A stretch of DNA of 46,908 bases from contig JBAMDO010000316.1 in NCBI GenBank assembly GCA_037074765.1, positions 1-46,908 on the forward strand, read 5' to 3'. How positions within the stretch are numbered: position 1 is the first letter of the stretch; every line of letters begins with the position of its first letter. The notes beneath the pieces were generated by a model that had not been told where the DNA came from, ran no database searches, and saw only the letters and a list, made by a program, of their open reading frames with translations. This DNA is from Mansonella perstans. Lineage: Eukaryota > Nematoda > Chromadorea > Rhabditida > Onchocercidae. Both the position numbers and the translations under genes were made by a program. Below are positions 23,201 to 36,355 of the stretch, piece by piece.

Positions 23201-26200
23201 ACATTATAACCAATATAACAGTTAATATACAAGATCCTAAGATGAAAACTAGAGATGAGTTTTTCTTTAAAGTCTTTTTTACGAATATCCGGAAGGAGAG
23301 AATTATTGCGTTTCTTCCTCCTTCCACTTCCCCAACTAGATGCATAAATATCACAGGCAAATATCTGAAATGTACCTAATATAAAAAGATCATTTTATCT
23401 AAAACTAATTCCAACCCTTATCCGATCTGGCTAAACTTCAAAATGGTTGAACAAAAACGATTATACTGGAAAATTACCTTAGCTCTGCAAACTGCAAATA
23501 AGATGGCACCATTACTACCATCTTCTCTCACTTTTCGCCTAAATTCCAGTAATATTGCCTTCAGTTCCAGCTTAGATTTTGGTTCAATAAATGCCTCTTT
23601 ATGAGCCCCTATTGTTTCCCAAATGGATGTCGCGCCAAATTTCGCTGTCTACAAAACAATGTGAACAGTTAATTTCACCAGAAGAACTTTCAATCAATTT
23701 TAATCTTATAAAAGTTAAGAACTGATATCCAAGCATACTACTGCAAAAATCGACATTGTACTAAATGTCCGAAAAATTCAAATAATGTTAGAATTTCGCT
23801 GATGGTAATTACACTAAAGATCCAGTCTAAGTATGCTTTACCGACATTTGTTGTATCTACTGCTGGTGAGCACGAATAGCATAGCAAGAATGTAATAATA
23901 GAATGAAAACATCATATTTAATAGAAATGCAAACCTTCCAGAATTTTATACATGAATTCATAACAACATAGGATGAAAAGAATACCAAGATACCATCCGG
24001 AATGACTTGACAAGCACGGATGATAACCTCACCAACTCCATAGATATATCCCGGACTACTACTGAGATCAGAAATCAATTCAAATTAATAGGAATTAAAT
24101 TTAAAATAAGAACAATGCTTACGTAAACTAAACTTAAATTAAAGACAACTTTAACAATTACGAAATTTTAATTGTATTTTGGAATTTCGTGAAATGAATT
24201 ATATAGTAAGCAGATGAAATCAAATTAATAATTTCACATTCCGTATAATAATAGCAATGATATGAAGGATAAAACCAACAATCAGTAAAATAAGCTCGAT
24301 TTTAAACCAGAATTTAACAAACAAGTCCTATAAACGGTCATAAACTTTGATGAAGCACTGGTTTACTTTATTTCATCAAAAAGAAAAAATTTTTTCACAT
24401 CAAGAAATGATATTTTAATAAGGTTATATTTCAGTCAGACATTGACTTAAAAATCTGATCTTTTTTTTTTACAAATGTTCTGAAAAATACATACCGTCTG
24501 TGAAAAGTACCACAGAGATCGACTCCACCTAGACTGAAACGAATCCGTGCACACAATATTTGATCCAGGTTAGCAGCATGCTGATTTTCCAGTATTACTG
24601 GAAAGCTTATGCCAAGGCTGTTAACAAATGAATCTAATGGTGATAATGTGCCACTGGTCACAATCACCGAACGTACACCACACGAGTAAAGATACCTCAA
24701 ATGCACTGATAGTTCGATTAATGTGAGTAATGAATAATGCAATCTGATTTGTTAAGCAGATATCATTTCCCCATTTCAGCTCACTGAAAGTCTTGAAACA
24801 ATAATTCTGTCCTTTAGAGATAAAAAATCAAGATTTGTTCTAACTATCCAAACATTTTTGACTCTTATTTCGTTCGATATACCACGATATTTTCCCAGAA
24901 AGCACGAAAAAAAAAAAAAAAAAAGAAAAAAAACTTCCACTTTTTCCTGACAGCAATGATTATTTCTTTTTCTTATAATAAAAAAAAATTGGTATAAGCG
25001 ATCCAAAGCTAGACTGTCAAATGCAAATTATTTGATTTAATTGAAAAGTTTAATTTTTATCTCAGAACTTCCAGAAACTTCTGATGATAATCTATAACGA
25101 TATTTTCACTTACAAGATAATAAGGGAAATCTTTGAGCTGAAGGAGATTAATGTTAATGGAGATGCTAGTTATATCGATTCATATAAGCAATTTTGAATG
25201 TATCAACAATTTCCAACATTAGTAAATTAAAGACTAACAACCTAAACAGTTAAATCATTGTAAGATGTTAATCTAGGCTTGCATGCAGTCACTACGCTGA
25301 ATGAACTGCACAATTTCGGCAATCAAATCGTTTAATTTATTTAAGGAAAACGCTGAACATCGGTAATGAAAAAGCAACTAACCACATCGCAATTGATGGT
25401 GAAAAGCACCAATAATTCAGCGTTATTACTGAACTATGCTTTGTAACGTAAAGCTGAAAGTGAAAAAAAAAATATATGTGTATAAGCAGACATCATAACA
25501 GACAGTGCATTGAATATGTAAACTATATATAGATGAGACTGCTGATGTTTTTTTCACTTCATCTAAAATCGAAATTTTTAAAAACTTTTAATCTCTGATA
25601 ATGTATCATATTTATTGTAAGACATGTTTCTGACATATGTATGTCGCTATTTGGAGAATATTCAATTAAAGGTGGTTAACGAAAGTACTGCGCTCAATTT
25701 ATTGCCTTACATAGATATGAACTAGTTACTGCAAAATTTACCTCGAAACATTTCGCACTGCTATTATCTGCGACTTTTCTGTCCAAATTTCTCGCTGTAC
25801 ATGTTGAACTATCCAACATACTCAATGAAGCATGCTTATCTGCGTAAACAGTTGAAATGAATGATGAAAATTCTTGAAGATAAATTCCTTTTTCGATGAA
25901 CTCTCCAGCTGAGTCATTTTGTGCTATAAATTTCGTTTACTTAGTAACAGTTTTCAGTTTGAAATAAGGTAAGATGTATAAACACTAAAATCACTTTTCG
26001 TTGTCCAGTTGTATATCATTAAAGTTAGGACATTAAAAAAATGAATTGCTCGAATAATTAATATAAAATACTGTAAATGGCTGATATGACAACAAATCAA
26101 AGAAACATAAAAAAACAACAAAATCAACAACATTTCGTGTTGAAAATACGATGTAACGTATTTTATGTTATTAAGTAAACGAAATAAACCTTTTGCTGTC

Positions 26201-29200
26201 AGATACTGCCCAATTTTATCAATAGTCAGTGATATTGCTTCCCTCATATCCTTTCGAAATCCTGCTTTTGATAGCAATTCAACCATTTTTTGGCTTGGAT
26301 AAACTTTGCCATCAATCCCAACCACTTTCTCGCCTCTATCTTTCATGCAAACATCTACAGCATCTTCAAACTGATGCAAAGATGCTGAAACACTGATTTA
26401 CTGCAGATTTAATTTAACTAAAACTAGACCGAAAAAGATCTCAAACTCAGAACCAGAAACTTTTGAACAAAACTGGCAGTTAAATATTCCATAGCACAAG
26501 TTGAATTGATGCCTTAAAATCAGATTTCAAAGCAACATTTACATTAATTCAAAAATCGTAATGAATAATTGACTGCGTGTATCAAAGAGATGAACTTATG
26601 GACCAAATTATGCTTACCAAGTAAGTAAGCCACGTCGTTCTTCTCAATTTTCACTTCACTTGTTTCCTGAATTTCAGTACCAAATGGTAAAACTGTATTA
26701 TCCTGTAAAAAACATGTCATTTTAAAAAAACAGATATGACATCCTACACTGAAAAAAAGTTAGAAAATCCTTAATAAGTTAGGAAATAAAAGTCATCCCT
26801 ACGAAAAATAATTAGTGCATAAATTAGCAAGAATGACCTAATATGAAAAGACAAATTTGTTTTTATAACTATGACAACAGTGAGGACAAGAAATTCATTG
26901 AAAAAAGTCTTTTTAACCTACAAAATTTTGCACTAGAAACTTTACTGAAATTTATTCAAAGATAACCTAACATTGTACTTACAGCAGTAAATAAGAAACT
27001 TTTGTAGAAAATCCAAGAGTGAGAAATATGAAATGTCAATAAAATAAACACATGCCATTTTGGTCCGAACTTCTTCTTCATCATTTATCATCATTTCTAA
27101 AACTTTCTTCGCTTCTCTTATACAAGCGCTTATTTGCGTAGTTGAAAATGATACTGATGTTGACTCTTCACAAACTGATTCCTGAATAACAGTTTTTAGA
27201 TATAATCAGTTTTAATTCTCATTTTTTTTGACCACTCATAAAACTTCTTCAAGAATGTTATTAAAAGAAAAATCAGATGTATCGACTCTGCAATTGCTTT
27301 ATTAAACTGTTAGTGAGTATGGTAATATTCTTTAAGAAAAAATTACCAAATTATGCGCCTCATCGAAAATGACAATATTTCCTTTTAACTGAATATTATA
27401 CTTGTGTCGCAGTGAAGGATCAACGATATAATTATATGGCAAAAGAATGAGATCGGCATTGTCATACATTGTACGGTTCCGAAAATAAGGACAATACCTG
27501 AAGTGCAAATTTATTTCTAAAACACGACAAGTTTTAATCAAGTGAAATAAATTTTGATGCAGCTTATTGAATATGTTTCGGTATATCAAATTGCAATGAA
27601 ATGTCAAGTCAAACGAATAAATGTGATATACTTATGCTTCCGAGATATACTGATGACTTCTTCGATATCTGGAACCAACCCGTTCTCCGAGTATAATAAA
27701 TCCAATGTTGATGGATCAGCTTCTAGAACATAATTTTTAGCGAGTTAATCCGAATTATTGAAAGGGTAAAATTTACGAAAAATAAAATTATGAGAAATGA
27801 TAAGTTTTCCGAAAGAATCTAAAAGAAAAACAGGATTATAAATAACGAGGAAATTGGAAAATACAAAAATTTTGATTAAAAATATGAAAGAAGCAAAAAG
27901 AGTCCCATTGGAGATATGTGCATTCGCCGCATGTTTTATCAGAAGATTGGTATCACAAAGATTTTAGAAACATAGAGCAAAAAACTTGACTGCTATAAAA
28001 ATTTCGTTAAATAGCAAAATTTTTTGTAATATTTAACACGAAAAGCAAATGAAAGAGGCAAGAAGGAAAAAATAGAGAAAAAGAGAACAAAAACATACTT
28101 TCATAGAAATTATAAAATGGGCAACGATGCTTGCTGATCAAATTTCTACACATTAGTGATTTAACATGGCCATTATTTTCTTTCATCACTTTATCATTGA
28201 TACAAAGCACATCACGTGAAGCCAGAGTTACGGTTTTAATGCTGGAAATATCAAAGAGAGTTTAAAACTTTTGAAAAAGAAATGCTATAAATGTTACCGA
28301 AGATGAGAAGAAAAAAAAATTGGAAAAGCGATGGAAACAGCATAGCAAGAGTTAGGAAAAAAACAAAAGCTCTAAATGACCAGAAATATGCATCACAAAA
28401 TACTAAAAAGAAGGATAAAAAGCATCCCGAATTTAGCTAGTTGCAATGGATTAAGGTTAAAAGTGAAAATTCCAAAAAATATATCACCATAAAAACTAAC
28501 TCTTTGTAGGTTGTTTTGTTTAATTCACGAATCACTTGCGCCAATTGGCTATGTGTTCGAGAGGCATAAAGAATTTTTGGGTAAAGTGATTTAGAAGATG
28601 TACCTGCCAATAAAATCAACTTTCAAACGCATTCCAAAATTATATATTGAAATATCATTTTTCCCATCCTTGCGTTATTTGGAACTTCAAACAATTTGAA
28701 GCAACTGTGATAATATAATCATTTACTTGTAATACGAAAAAAATGCACTACAAAAATATTAAAAATGGAATACAAACTAACGTGGATACATATGAAGGCC
28801 TAAAAAAAATTCCATTGGTATAAGACAATTTTATACTGAGTCATTATTTCAGAAACAAGTATTAATTGCTTTAGCAAATACTACTATGTAAAGATGAAAA
28901 CAGTAACCTTGCATTTCTTGTTGTGTACTGTCCATCTGAGATATTTTTGATTTACAATCTTTCAAGTATGCAATGGCAGCACATAATAAACTGAGTGTCT
29001 TGCCGGTTCCGGTTGGCGATTCTAACGCTGCATTCTGTCCCTAGGAAGTGATAAATTTTAGTATGATAAATTTTTCAATAATTTTATGTGACAATTTTTT
29101 TTCAACAAAAATCTGAAAAATTAACATCACGTCCTCAAGAAATATTGGAAGTCTAAAATATTTTAAAAACAATAAGATTTGTCGAAAGTCAATTAATGAA

Positions 29201-29842
29201 ATAGTTATAGAGATTGAAAGTGAATTTAACTGACAGCTTAACAATAATTCTTTTTATTGTAATATCAATGAAATACTATTTTACCGTTTTATGTTCAAAA
29301 ACTAATGGTTGTGTGAAGTAAAACTCCTAGTTATTCAACCGGATATTTTGTTATATATTTTTTAATATCACAAATTACACCTTTTCAATGATAGCATGTC
29401 TGCAATTATGGTTGAAAAAAATAATAATTCCTTACAATCAGTAACAGTTCAGTTTTTACAGGATGTTCAGTAATAGTTTATCATTTTGAAAAGAGTGTAA
29501 CTGATAATTCATCATGGAAGATTTAACAAGCAGTAATCTGCGGTTGTATTTCTAATAAATAATAGCTCATCGCATCTAGGAATAACATTCCATCATCATC
29601 CAAAAATTAATAAGCAGAATTAATTAATAATCGACAACTACTCAACATTTAGCGATGAAACATTCATCCTAATAACTAATTAGTTACTGAATCAACACAA
29701 CATTATTCAGGTATAATTAAAACAATTGTAATAAGCATACCGTCCGTAAAGCTTCCATAACTTTTTCCATATATTTAATCTGACACTCATATGGCTCGAA
29801 TGGAAATTCTACTGTAAACCTTCCAATTTGTATTACATGCAT
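20203..29842 (-). CDS. RTEL1: Regulator of telomere elongation helicase 1 (RTEL1), Fe-S DEAH helicase
   Basis: XPD-family 5'-3' DNA helicase that dismantles D-loops and T-loops. 24 exons, about 1002 residues: 29741-29842, 28908-29040, 28501-28603, 28099-28241, 27632-27722, 27347-27497, 27071-27181, 26618-26702, 26190-26384, 25742-25923, 25383-25453, 24495-24705, 23935-24061, 23478-23648, 23040-23192, 22634-22749, 22211-22331, 21626-21856, 21198-21314, 21029-21088, 20873-20944, 20748-20801, 20552-20687, 20203-20276. N-terminus [13 protein letters not shown]; Walker [35 protein letters not shown]; four Fe-S cysteines (LCIND, LMCRN, HRCPF, KYCPYF); [46 protein letters not shown]. The last exons read [14 protein letters not shown] and [20 protein letters not shown], matching the RTEL1 harmonin-like repeat. 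RTEL1 is preferred over FANCJ and DDX11 by the YASRTHSQL and NYIVD segments and this tail. Exon 12 needs a one-base correction at 24695-24696. ATG 29842 aligns with the family start. Confidence 0.94.
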
Positions 29843-31179
29843 AATTCTGTAAGAATTCTCCCTGAAATATTTCACAGAACATTTAATCACATTCAAAATA
29901 ACCGATAACGATAACCAATTATATAACTGATAAATTTATAGCAGATATCAATTTATTTATTTTTTAAAATAACAGATAAATAACCATCTTATCAATTACT
30001 GCCAACGTTCGTTCCAAAATTATCATATTTTTGATATATTTCAAATCCATATTATCATTGCAATTGCAAAAAAACAATCAGAAAGTAATGATTACGATCA
30101 AACTAACCATTATTAGCAACAATGATTGCAAGAAAACTGAACACATTATACCATCAATCTTATCAGTCTCTGGTGTATTATCAGTTGTCCCATTACCTTT
30201 CCCGTATTTCAATTTCTCTAAGAAAAATATTGTCTGTCCCCCTAGTCTATCATTAAAACTTGTCTTCTATTTGATTAAAATTTCATTCATATTACTATCT
30301 TTGCACGTTACTCCCAAACTCCAATTAATTAATTACATCTTCTTATGCAGTTTTCTCCTCACGCAAATAACGTTATCTACTATTTCAGTCTGTTAAATAA
30401 ATACTGTTTACATTGCGAACGCAAAAGAAATGAAAAATTAAAATGAACGAAAAGGAGAGGTGAAACAAACATCTTTCCAGGTCTTTCCCAAGACTGACCC
30501 AAAATCATTCCCTTTCCCTGTCCCCCTTGCCGAACTTCGCCATACAACAAACTTTCCTTTCATCCATTTCATTATTTAAATTTAAAATTGAAATTTCTGC
30601 AATCCAATGAAAAATTTCCATCCCAATGTTTGCAATTCAAAAAAATATTTGAATCGGATGCATAAATAATTTATTAAACAATTGAGATAAAATTTGCACA
30701 CTATATCGAGATAATTCATGATAATTAATTAAGCTTAAAATAACTAATTAGGGAAAAAGTAAAACATGAATTAATAAATTCAATGGATTGATAAAAATAT
30801 AGTGAAGTAGTATTAATATAATTGGGTAATACTAAAATACAACGACACTATTAATTTCAATGAAAGTATAATTAAAATTAACTATTTTTTAAGAAAAAAC
30901 CTTCAACCAATCAATCAGTCATTTAATTCACTTGTCAATCAAACAATCCTTTTTAATTAATCAATAAATGAATCAACATATATATATCAAATTTGTGTTA
31001 AAAATTTTCCAATCGATTTTTCGTCAACTTAGGAAAACATTCTTATAATAGTTGCTGCTAATTAATATGCATTTTTTTAACAAGAAAACATACAACAAAA
31101 CACGAAGAAAATTTGTCCACATCCTAATAATTATCAATAGATTAAACGTCGAATTTCAGCAATCATCAACTACTCTTTT
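29843..31179. other. Intergenic, AT-rich
   Basis: Lies upstream of RTEL1 and downstream of the repeat-protein gene. TTCTTACAG just before the RTEL1 ATG (about 29845-29854) is a possible trans-splice acceptor. A 121-codon plus ORF at 30031-30396 shows no domain. Nothing else recognised. Confidence 0.5.
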
Positions 31180-33456
31180 TTAAGTTGCAATATACATTTT
31201 GTAAATTAAAACATTTGTCAATCTTTTAAAATGTTTTGCAAATATCGCTCCAGCTTCTTGCCAAAAACTATGCGGTAAAGAGAATTCAGTATTTTGTAAT
31301 TTGATCGATACTGTCTAAAACAATAAAATCATTAATTTTATCATTCAAATATGCTTCAAACATGCTAAAGTGGCATGTCTACATGCCACACGCAACACAC
31401 GCATACAGACATATGCTCGTACAACGATGTATTACAAATGTGATAACAACTTTGGGAAAAACTACTGCTACGATCATCAAGATTGTTCACATTTGTTCTC
31501 GAAATCAGGCGTATTTATCCATAAATTAGTTTTCATCTCTTTAATTAGCAAAAATTTCAGGTGTACATAAAAAGTGAAATTTAACTGATAGAATTATAAA
31601 TCATTTTAATCATACTGTTACTATAAAAACTCAATTAACGCCACTCAGTGAGCAAAGTAGATAAATTTTTTTATGGATAAATTATGGCAATATGTTCAGA
31701 TTTAGAAGCAAAAAAAATAGTCATTAATCCCATTTTTGTTGCTGCCAACCTTCAAGATTCTTTTCTAATCTAATTAATAAGACAAGAACTGAAAATTAAA
31801 GAAAAATTAACAACCTTATCATATCTGGTCCCATTAACAAATGCAATAACAATATTATCCTTTAGGACATATTGACCAACATCACGGTGCCATATTTGAC
31901 CATTAGATATAACTGTTCCAACGATAACATCATCTGGCTCATAATTTTTTATGGTATAGTTTATTGTTGGATTTAATCCAACATTGAATAGCATTTGCGT
32001 TAACTGCAAACATAAAAAACGTTACGAAAGTTTAAATTTCAGAAGGAAAAGGTCGCTCTCATTCAAATTTCTTTTAAGGAAAAATTGAGCAATTTGAAAA
32101 TTCATAAGTCATTTCTGATTAGACAAATCCTTAAATTCTTATTAAAATCTGCTAATCAATAAGGTAAACTTTTTTCTTACAAACTGTAGGAAAAATATTC
32201 ATTCTCATATGAAATTCTGCTTTTCCTGAAAATTTCACCATTGAAAGCTCAAATTTTCTATCAAAAAAAATTTAATGTTTAAATGAAATAATGTTTTTTT
32301 ATGGAAGAATATCATTAGAAAATGTCCAATAATTCCAATTTAAATTGAATGACCGCTTGGTGTATTGACTTCTCCAAATTATGCAGCGCTTCTTTCGGTG
32401 TTTGTGATTGTCCGGGATAACAAATCGGCAGGATTTTAGTTGGAACCATTATATTTTCTTCAGGAATAGGTTCTTCAATAGTTTCAGTAATAAGCTTTTT
32501 AGTATCAAGCTCTTCAACTGTAGGCTGTTCAGTAATAGACTCTTCAATAACAGGCTCTTCAAAACTTGACCCTTCAATGCTTATCTCTTCAATTTTAGAC
32601 TCCTCAAAACTAGGCTGTTCAGTAATAGACTCTTCAAAAACAGGCTCTTCAAAACTTGGCTCTTCAATGCTTGACTCTCCAGTTTTAGACTCCTCAAAAC
32701 TAGGCTGTTCAGTAATAGACTCTTCAAAAACAGGCTCTTCGAAACTTGACTCTTCAATGCTTGACTCTTTAGACTTCTTAAAAATAGGCTCTTCATTAAT
32801 GGGCTCTTCAGTAACAAGTTCTTTAGTAGTAAACTCTTCAGTTATCGTTGCTATTGGTTCAGTTATTGTTGTTGTCGGTTCAGTTGTCGTTGTTGTCGGT
32901 TCAGTTGTCGTTGTTGTTGGTTCAGTTGTCGTTGTCGTTGGTTCAGTTGTTGTCGTTGGTTCAGTTGTCGTTGTTGTTGGTTCAGTTGTCGTTGTTATTA
33001 GTTCAGTTGTCGTTGTTGGTGGTTCAGTTATCGTAGTTGTTAGCGTTCTTGAAGTTTTTATTGGCACAATATTTGATCCGCGATGATCATGATTAAGTCC
33101 ACAAGTCCAAGGATATAGACGACAGACAAAAGAAGGTTCGTGTGACGTTGTAGGAAAATTCAATTCTATCTGGTCGACTCTTTGAAGACCTGAGATATAT
33201 GATCTTTATTAGACAAATTAATCGACAAAGCATCACATTATCATATGTTTGACTGATTAAATGAGTGATTTCAGGATAACAATAACTTACTGGTAAAATG
33301 GTGAAATGCAACAGCAATTTTAGTCTTGAATCAATTAGATATCATGATAATGACAATTATTTTGAGGTAAAGTAAATGTGTTATCATACCTTTCATCGGT
33401 CCACAACTATGTGTCATTAGAAAAATAGAGTAACTGACTGCAATACGAAGAAACAT
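31180..33456 (-). CDS. Secreted mucin-like Thr-rich / Glu-rich repeat protein with CRxYPWxC motif
   Basis: Four exons with closing phases: 33390-33456, 32354-33189, 31815-32003, 31180-31314; 408 residues. Exon 1 is a signal peptide (MFLRIAVSYSIFLMTHS) ending at CGP. Exon 2 has FVCRLYPWTC, then about 55 residues of TTTTTEP-type repeats (O-glycosylation-prone), then three copies of a 30-residue unit (SSIEE-SFEEPVFEESITEQP-SFEESK), then PICYPGQSQTPKEALHNLEK. Exons 3-4 form a repeat-free C-terminal region (NVGLNPTINYTIKNYEPDD, NGQIWHRDVGQYV) with NYT and NGT N-glycosylation sites and a Trp/His-rich end; I do not recognise this domain. Likely an extracellular or surface-coat protein. The 32354 donor is chosen because it joins phase 0 to phase 0; without it the reading would stop at 32315. 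Confidence 0.7.
31370..31389. repeat. 9-bp inverted repeat
   Basis: GTGGCATGT, two bases, ACATGCCAC: a perfect short hairpin just upstream of the last exon of the repeat-protein gene, in plus-strand coordinates. Role unknown. Confidence 0.7.
32512..33060 (-). repeat. Coding tandem repeats: 90-bp Glu/Ser units and Thr-Glu-Pro units
   Basis: About 32512-32783 holds three 90-bp units, the middle ones almost identical (plus strand CTAGGCTGTTCAGTAATAGA recurs). About 32850-33060 holds 18-21-bp GTCGTTGTTGTTGGTTCA-type units encoding TTTTTEP. Both are in frame with the surrounding gene. Length is likely to vary between individuals. Confidence 0.85.
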
Positions 33457-35889
33457 TATTAACAAAAATTTTGATCAGAAATAATGACCAAGTTTAGTAA
33501 CTGTAATATAAATTTTATTACAATTTGAATAGCAAAATTTTAAATTACCAAAATTTTCAATTAAAAATAGCAATACGTCAATCATTACAAAGGCAAATTA
33601 TAAAAAATCCATAAAACTGTAGCAATCTAAAGCAAAATATTATGGGTTATAATATTTAAAGAATGAAAAAATCCACCTTTAGAAATAATAATGCATAACT
33701 TGTTTAACTATACTTATAAAATATATAATATTCATATAATATTATTGCATTCTAAGGCAAAATGATAAACTTGTCTCATATCACTGAATTTTCTTATCAT
33801 GATAATGATCATAAATGTTATTTTGCTCAAGAATAGGAATGGGTGGACATAATGTCAAATGTGCTAGAATGAGAAAGACTTTTTATATATTTTTTATCCT
33901 GATCTTAATGCTTTCATTGATGACACTTCTTGCTGCAATACTATTGTAACAAAAGAGCAAAGTATGATATTTCTTACAAATTATTTGTGCTAATTTCATT
34001 TATTCATCCACAATGAATAATTTTATAATAGTTTTATTGAATAGTTGAAATTATGATGCTATCATATTTCATTGCTCTTCGAACCATATCATAAAAATGT
34101 TCTAAGATCAATTTTTGCTTTTTTTTCTTTCTATTTAAATAATCCTATCGTTTTTTAGCATATAGTAAGAAAGTATAGAAAAAACCGAATATAATGAAGA
34201 AATGTGTATAATTATATATGGGCAGTAATATTTAATTAATTATTACATCAAACTATTAACTAAAATAATACTCCAGATATCCCATAATAATTCTGCTCCT
34301 ACATGCAGTATTCATTTTAAATTCCTCATATTTTACTTTTAAATAAAAAAAATACAAAAACATACCTAATATTGGCAAATAAAAACATTTGGAAATAAAT
34401 TGGAACTGGCAGTTTGACTTATTTAGCATCTTTTCAAGTTAATAATTCTGATAAACCAATTATTAATAAGAAAGATGGGATGAACAAGTAGCATGTTAAT
34501 TGAACGTAAGAGATGATCTTTCATATGATTAAAATGTTGAAATTTTAAAAAATTGAACGTTATGGTTGTTGAAGTTCAAAGTACAGAAGTGATAGCAGAT
34601 GGGTAGGGAAATAATTAATTACGAGAAAATAATTCATTAAATTAAGGATTTTCTTTTTTCTGATTACATTTAAATATTCTTTAAATTATACTAAATGTCT
34701 ATGGATATTGATTGTTTTAATTGGTTATAAATAATTTATCAGTTATTTCACAAAGTTTTTTTGCTATTTTTCGAAAGCCTTAAGTGTGAAAAAGTTAGGG
34801 CTTGATTACGCAAAGGATAAATTCAAATGCTATGAGAATGATTCGTTCGGAATCTATCAGCTTGAACATTTTAACAGAAATGTTTGATTAAATTATAAGA
34901 GTTATATCAGTATTGGATTGCAAAAGTATTGTTACTAACAAATTTAGAAAACTTAGCCTTGCTCATACAAATGAAATTATTCTTTCAAATGCAGTTAATT
35001 AGTTGAAATTATAATTAATTACTTCGCACACCACTGTGATCGTTAAATTTTTGTTAGTCATAATCGCAAATTATAAATGGCAAACATTAATCGATCAAAA
35101 TATAATATTGAAAAAAGAATTATATTCATAATCAACAAGAATTTTTAAATAATTTACTTCTACTAATCTTTAGTATTAAACTAATTTATTTATTAATCAG
35201 TTCTTGAAAAATGGAATAAAACCGTAACCAAATCAATAATGAAAATTTTCTATCAAACTTCTATTGATATTTATTCGCCTTTTTTAACAAAGGAAGAAAA
35301 AGTTGAAATTATGAACTAATTTAAACATTTTACTCAATTTAATTCATGAATGTCTAAAATATCTTTGCTCACTCAAAGATGGTAAATTTTTATTGACGAT
35401 ATTGTTGTAAAAAATATTATAACAAACAATTTTTTTCATTCATTGAAAATATTTATAGCTTTCATATAAATGAAAGAAAACTAAAGGATGAAATATATAT
35501 AAATGCGATGGCAGTAAATAGTGAAAATATAAAAGTAACGCATAAGAAATGTCTGCATTTTCAGCACGTGCAAAAATTTTAGCTAATTCATTTCACTTTA
35601 GGATTTTCCTCGTTGTATACACTTAAATTCGAATTGTTATTATAAATTTTGCATAATTATTTCATTGTATGCGCTGAATAGAAGCAGCTATTTGTAATAA
35701 TGTAACATTAAAAAAAGCTGCAAAAAAATTAAATAAAAATAAAAAACATGGTTTTCTTAATTTTGATACTATACAATTTTTTAAAAATATTATCTTGTTC
35801 GTTTATTAATCTTATCATTTATTTTGCTTTTTTTTTTTAGTTCGCGCCTCGTTTGCTACGGAATATTAGCGTACTTTCACTAAGAAGTT
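33457..35889. other. Divergent intergenic region, AT-rich
   Basis: About 2.4 kb between two divergently transcribed, apparently related secreted-protein genes, so it should hold both promoters. No coding exon or clear motif beyond AT-rich tracts was recognised. Confidence 0.55.
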
Positions 35890-36355
35890 ATGCATCTTCA
35901 TATTATTCTATTTTCTTCATTAATTACATGGATTTACGGATGTGGACCACTTCCATTTGACATCAATAACGGCGGTAATAAAATCATAATTTTGGATGAA
36001 TACTATTAATACCAAATAAACACCTACTAGCACCTGTTCGGATTTTTTTTAAAAAATTTCATAACAAGCTTTAAATTTTTAAAATTTTTTCAAATATGTG
36101 ACATATTTTACGATCTAATTTAAATGGTGAAATATTTCATGAAATGCATTTTGTATTCTAATCATTTCCTATTATTTGATTATGTTTCCAGTTCCGCCTG
36201 CTTTTCCTGCCTACACAAAAAACTATCCATCAGCAAGAATATCTGTTCATAGTAGCAGAGATTCCGCAGTGCAGGCAGCTGAAGTCTTCTGCCGTCAATA
36301 TCCATGGATTTGTCAGGCTTATGCTGAACTCGCAAAGGCGGATCAATCCCCATAA
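35890..36355 (+). CDS. Small secreted protein with CGP and CRxYPWxC motifs
   Basis: Two exons (35890-35974, phase 1; 36192-36355 after TTTCCAG) give an 82-residue precursor. Signal peptide MHLHIILFSSLITWIYG, then CGPLPFD, a Pro/Tyr stretch, SARISVHSSRDSAVQAAEVF, and CRQYPWICQAYAEL near the C-terminus. The mature protein would have three Cys, two of them in the CRxYPWxC motif. Signal peptide, CGP, the phase-1 intron shortly after it, and the motif are all shared with the divergent repeat-protein gene at 31180-33456. I know no named family with this motif. Confidence 0.7.

Noticed and set aside
30031..30396. 121-codon plus ORF upstream of RTEL1
   Set aside because: Low-complexity AT-rich composition, no domain, no splice or trans-splice context; length alone is not convincing here.
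32577..33086. 169-codon plus ORF made of VVVVGSV-type repeats
   Set aside because: Antisense reading of the Thr/Glu repeat arrays of the minus-strand gene, whose exons, signal peptide and phases are coherent.
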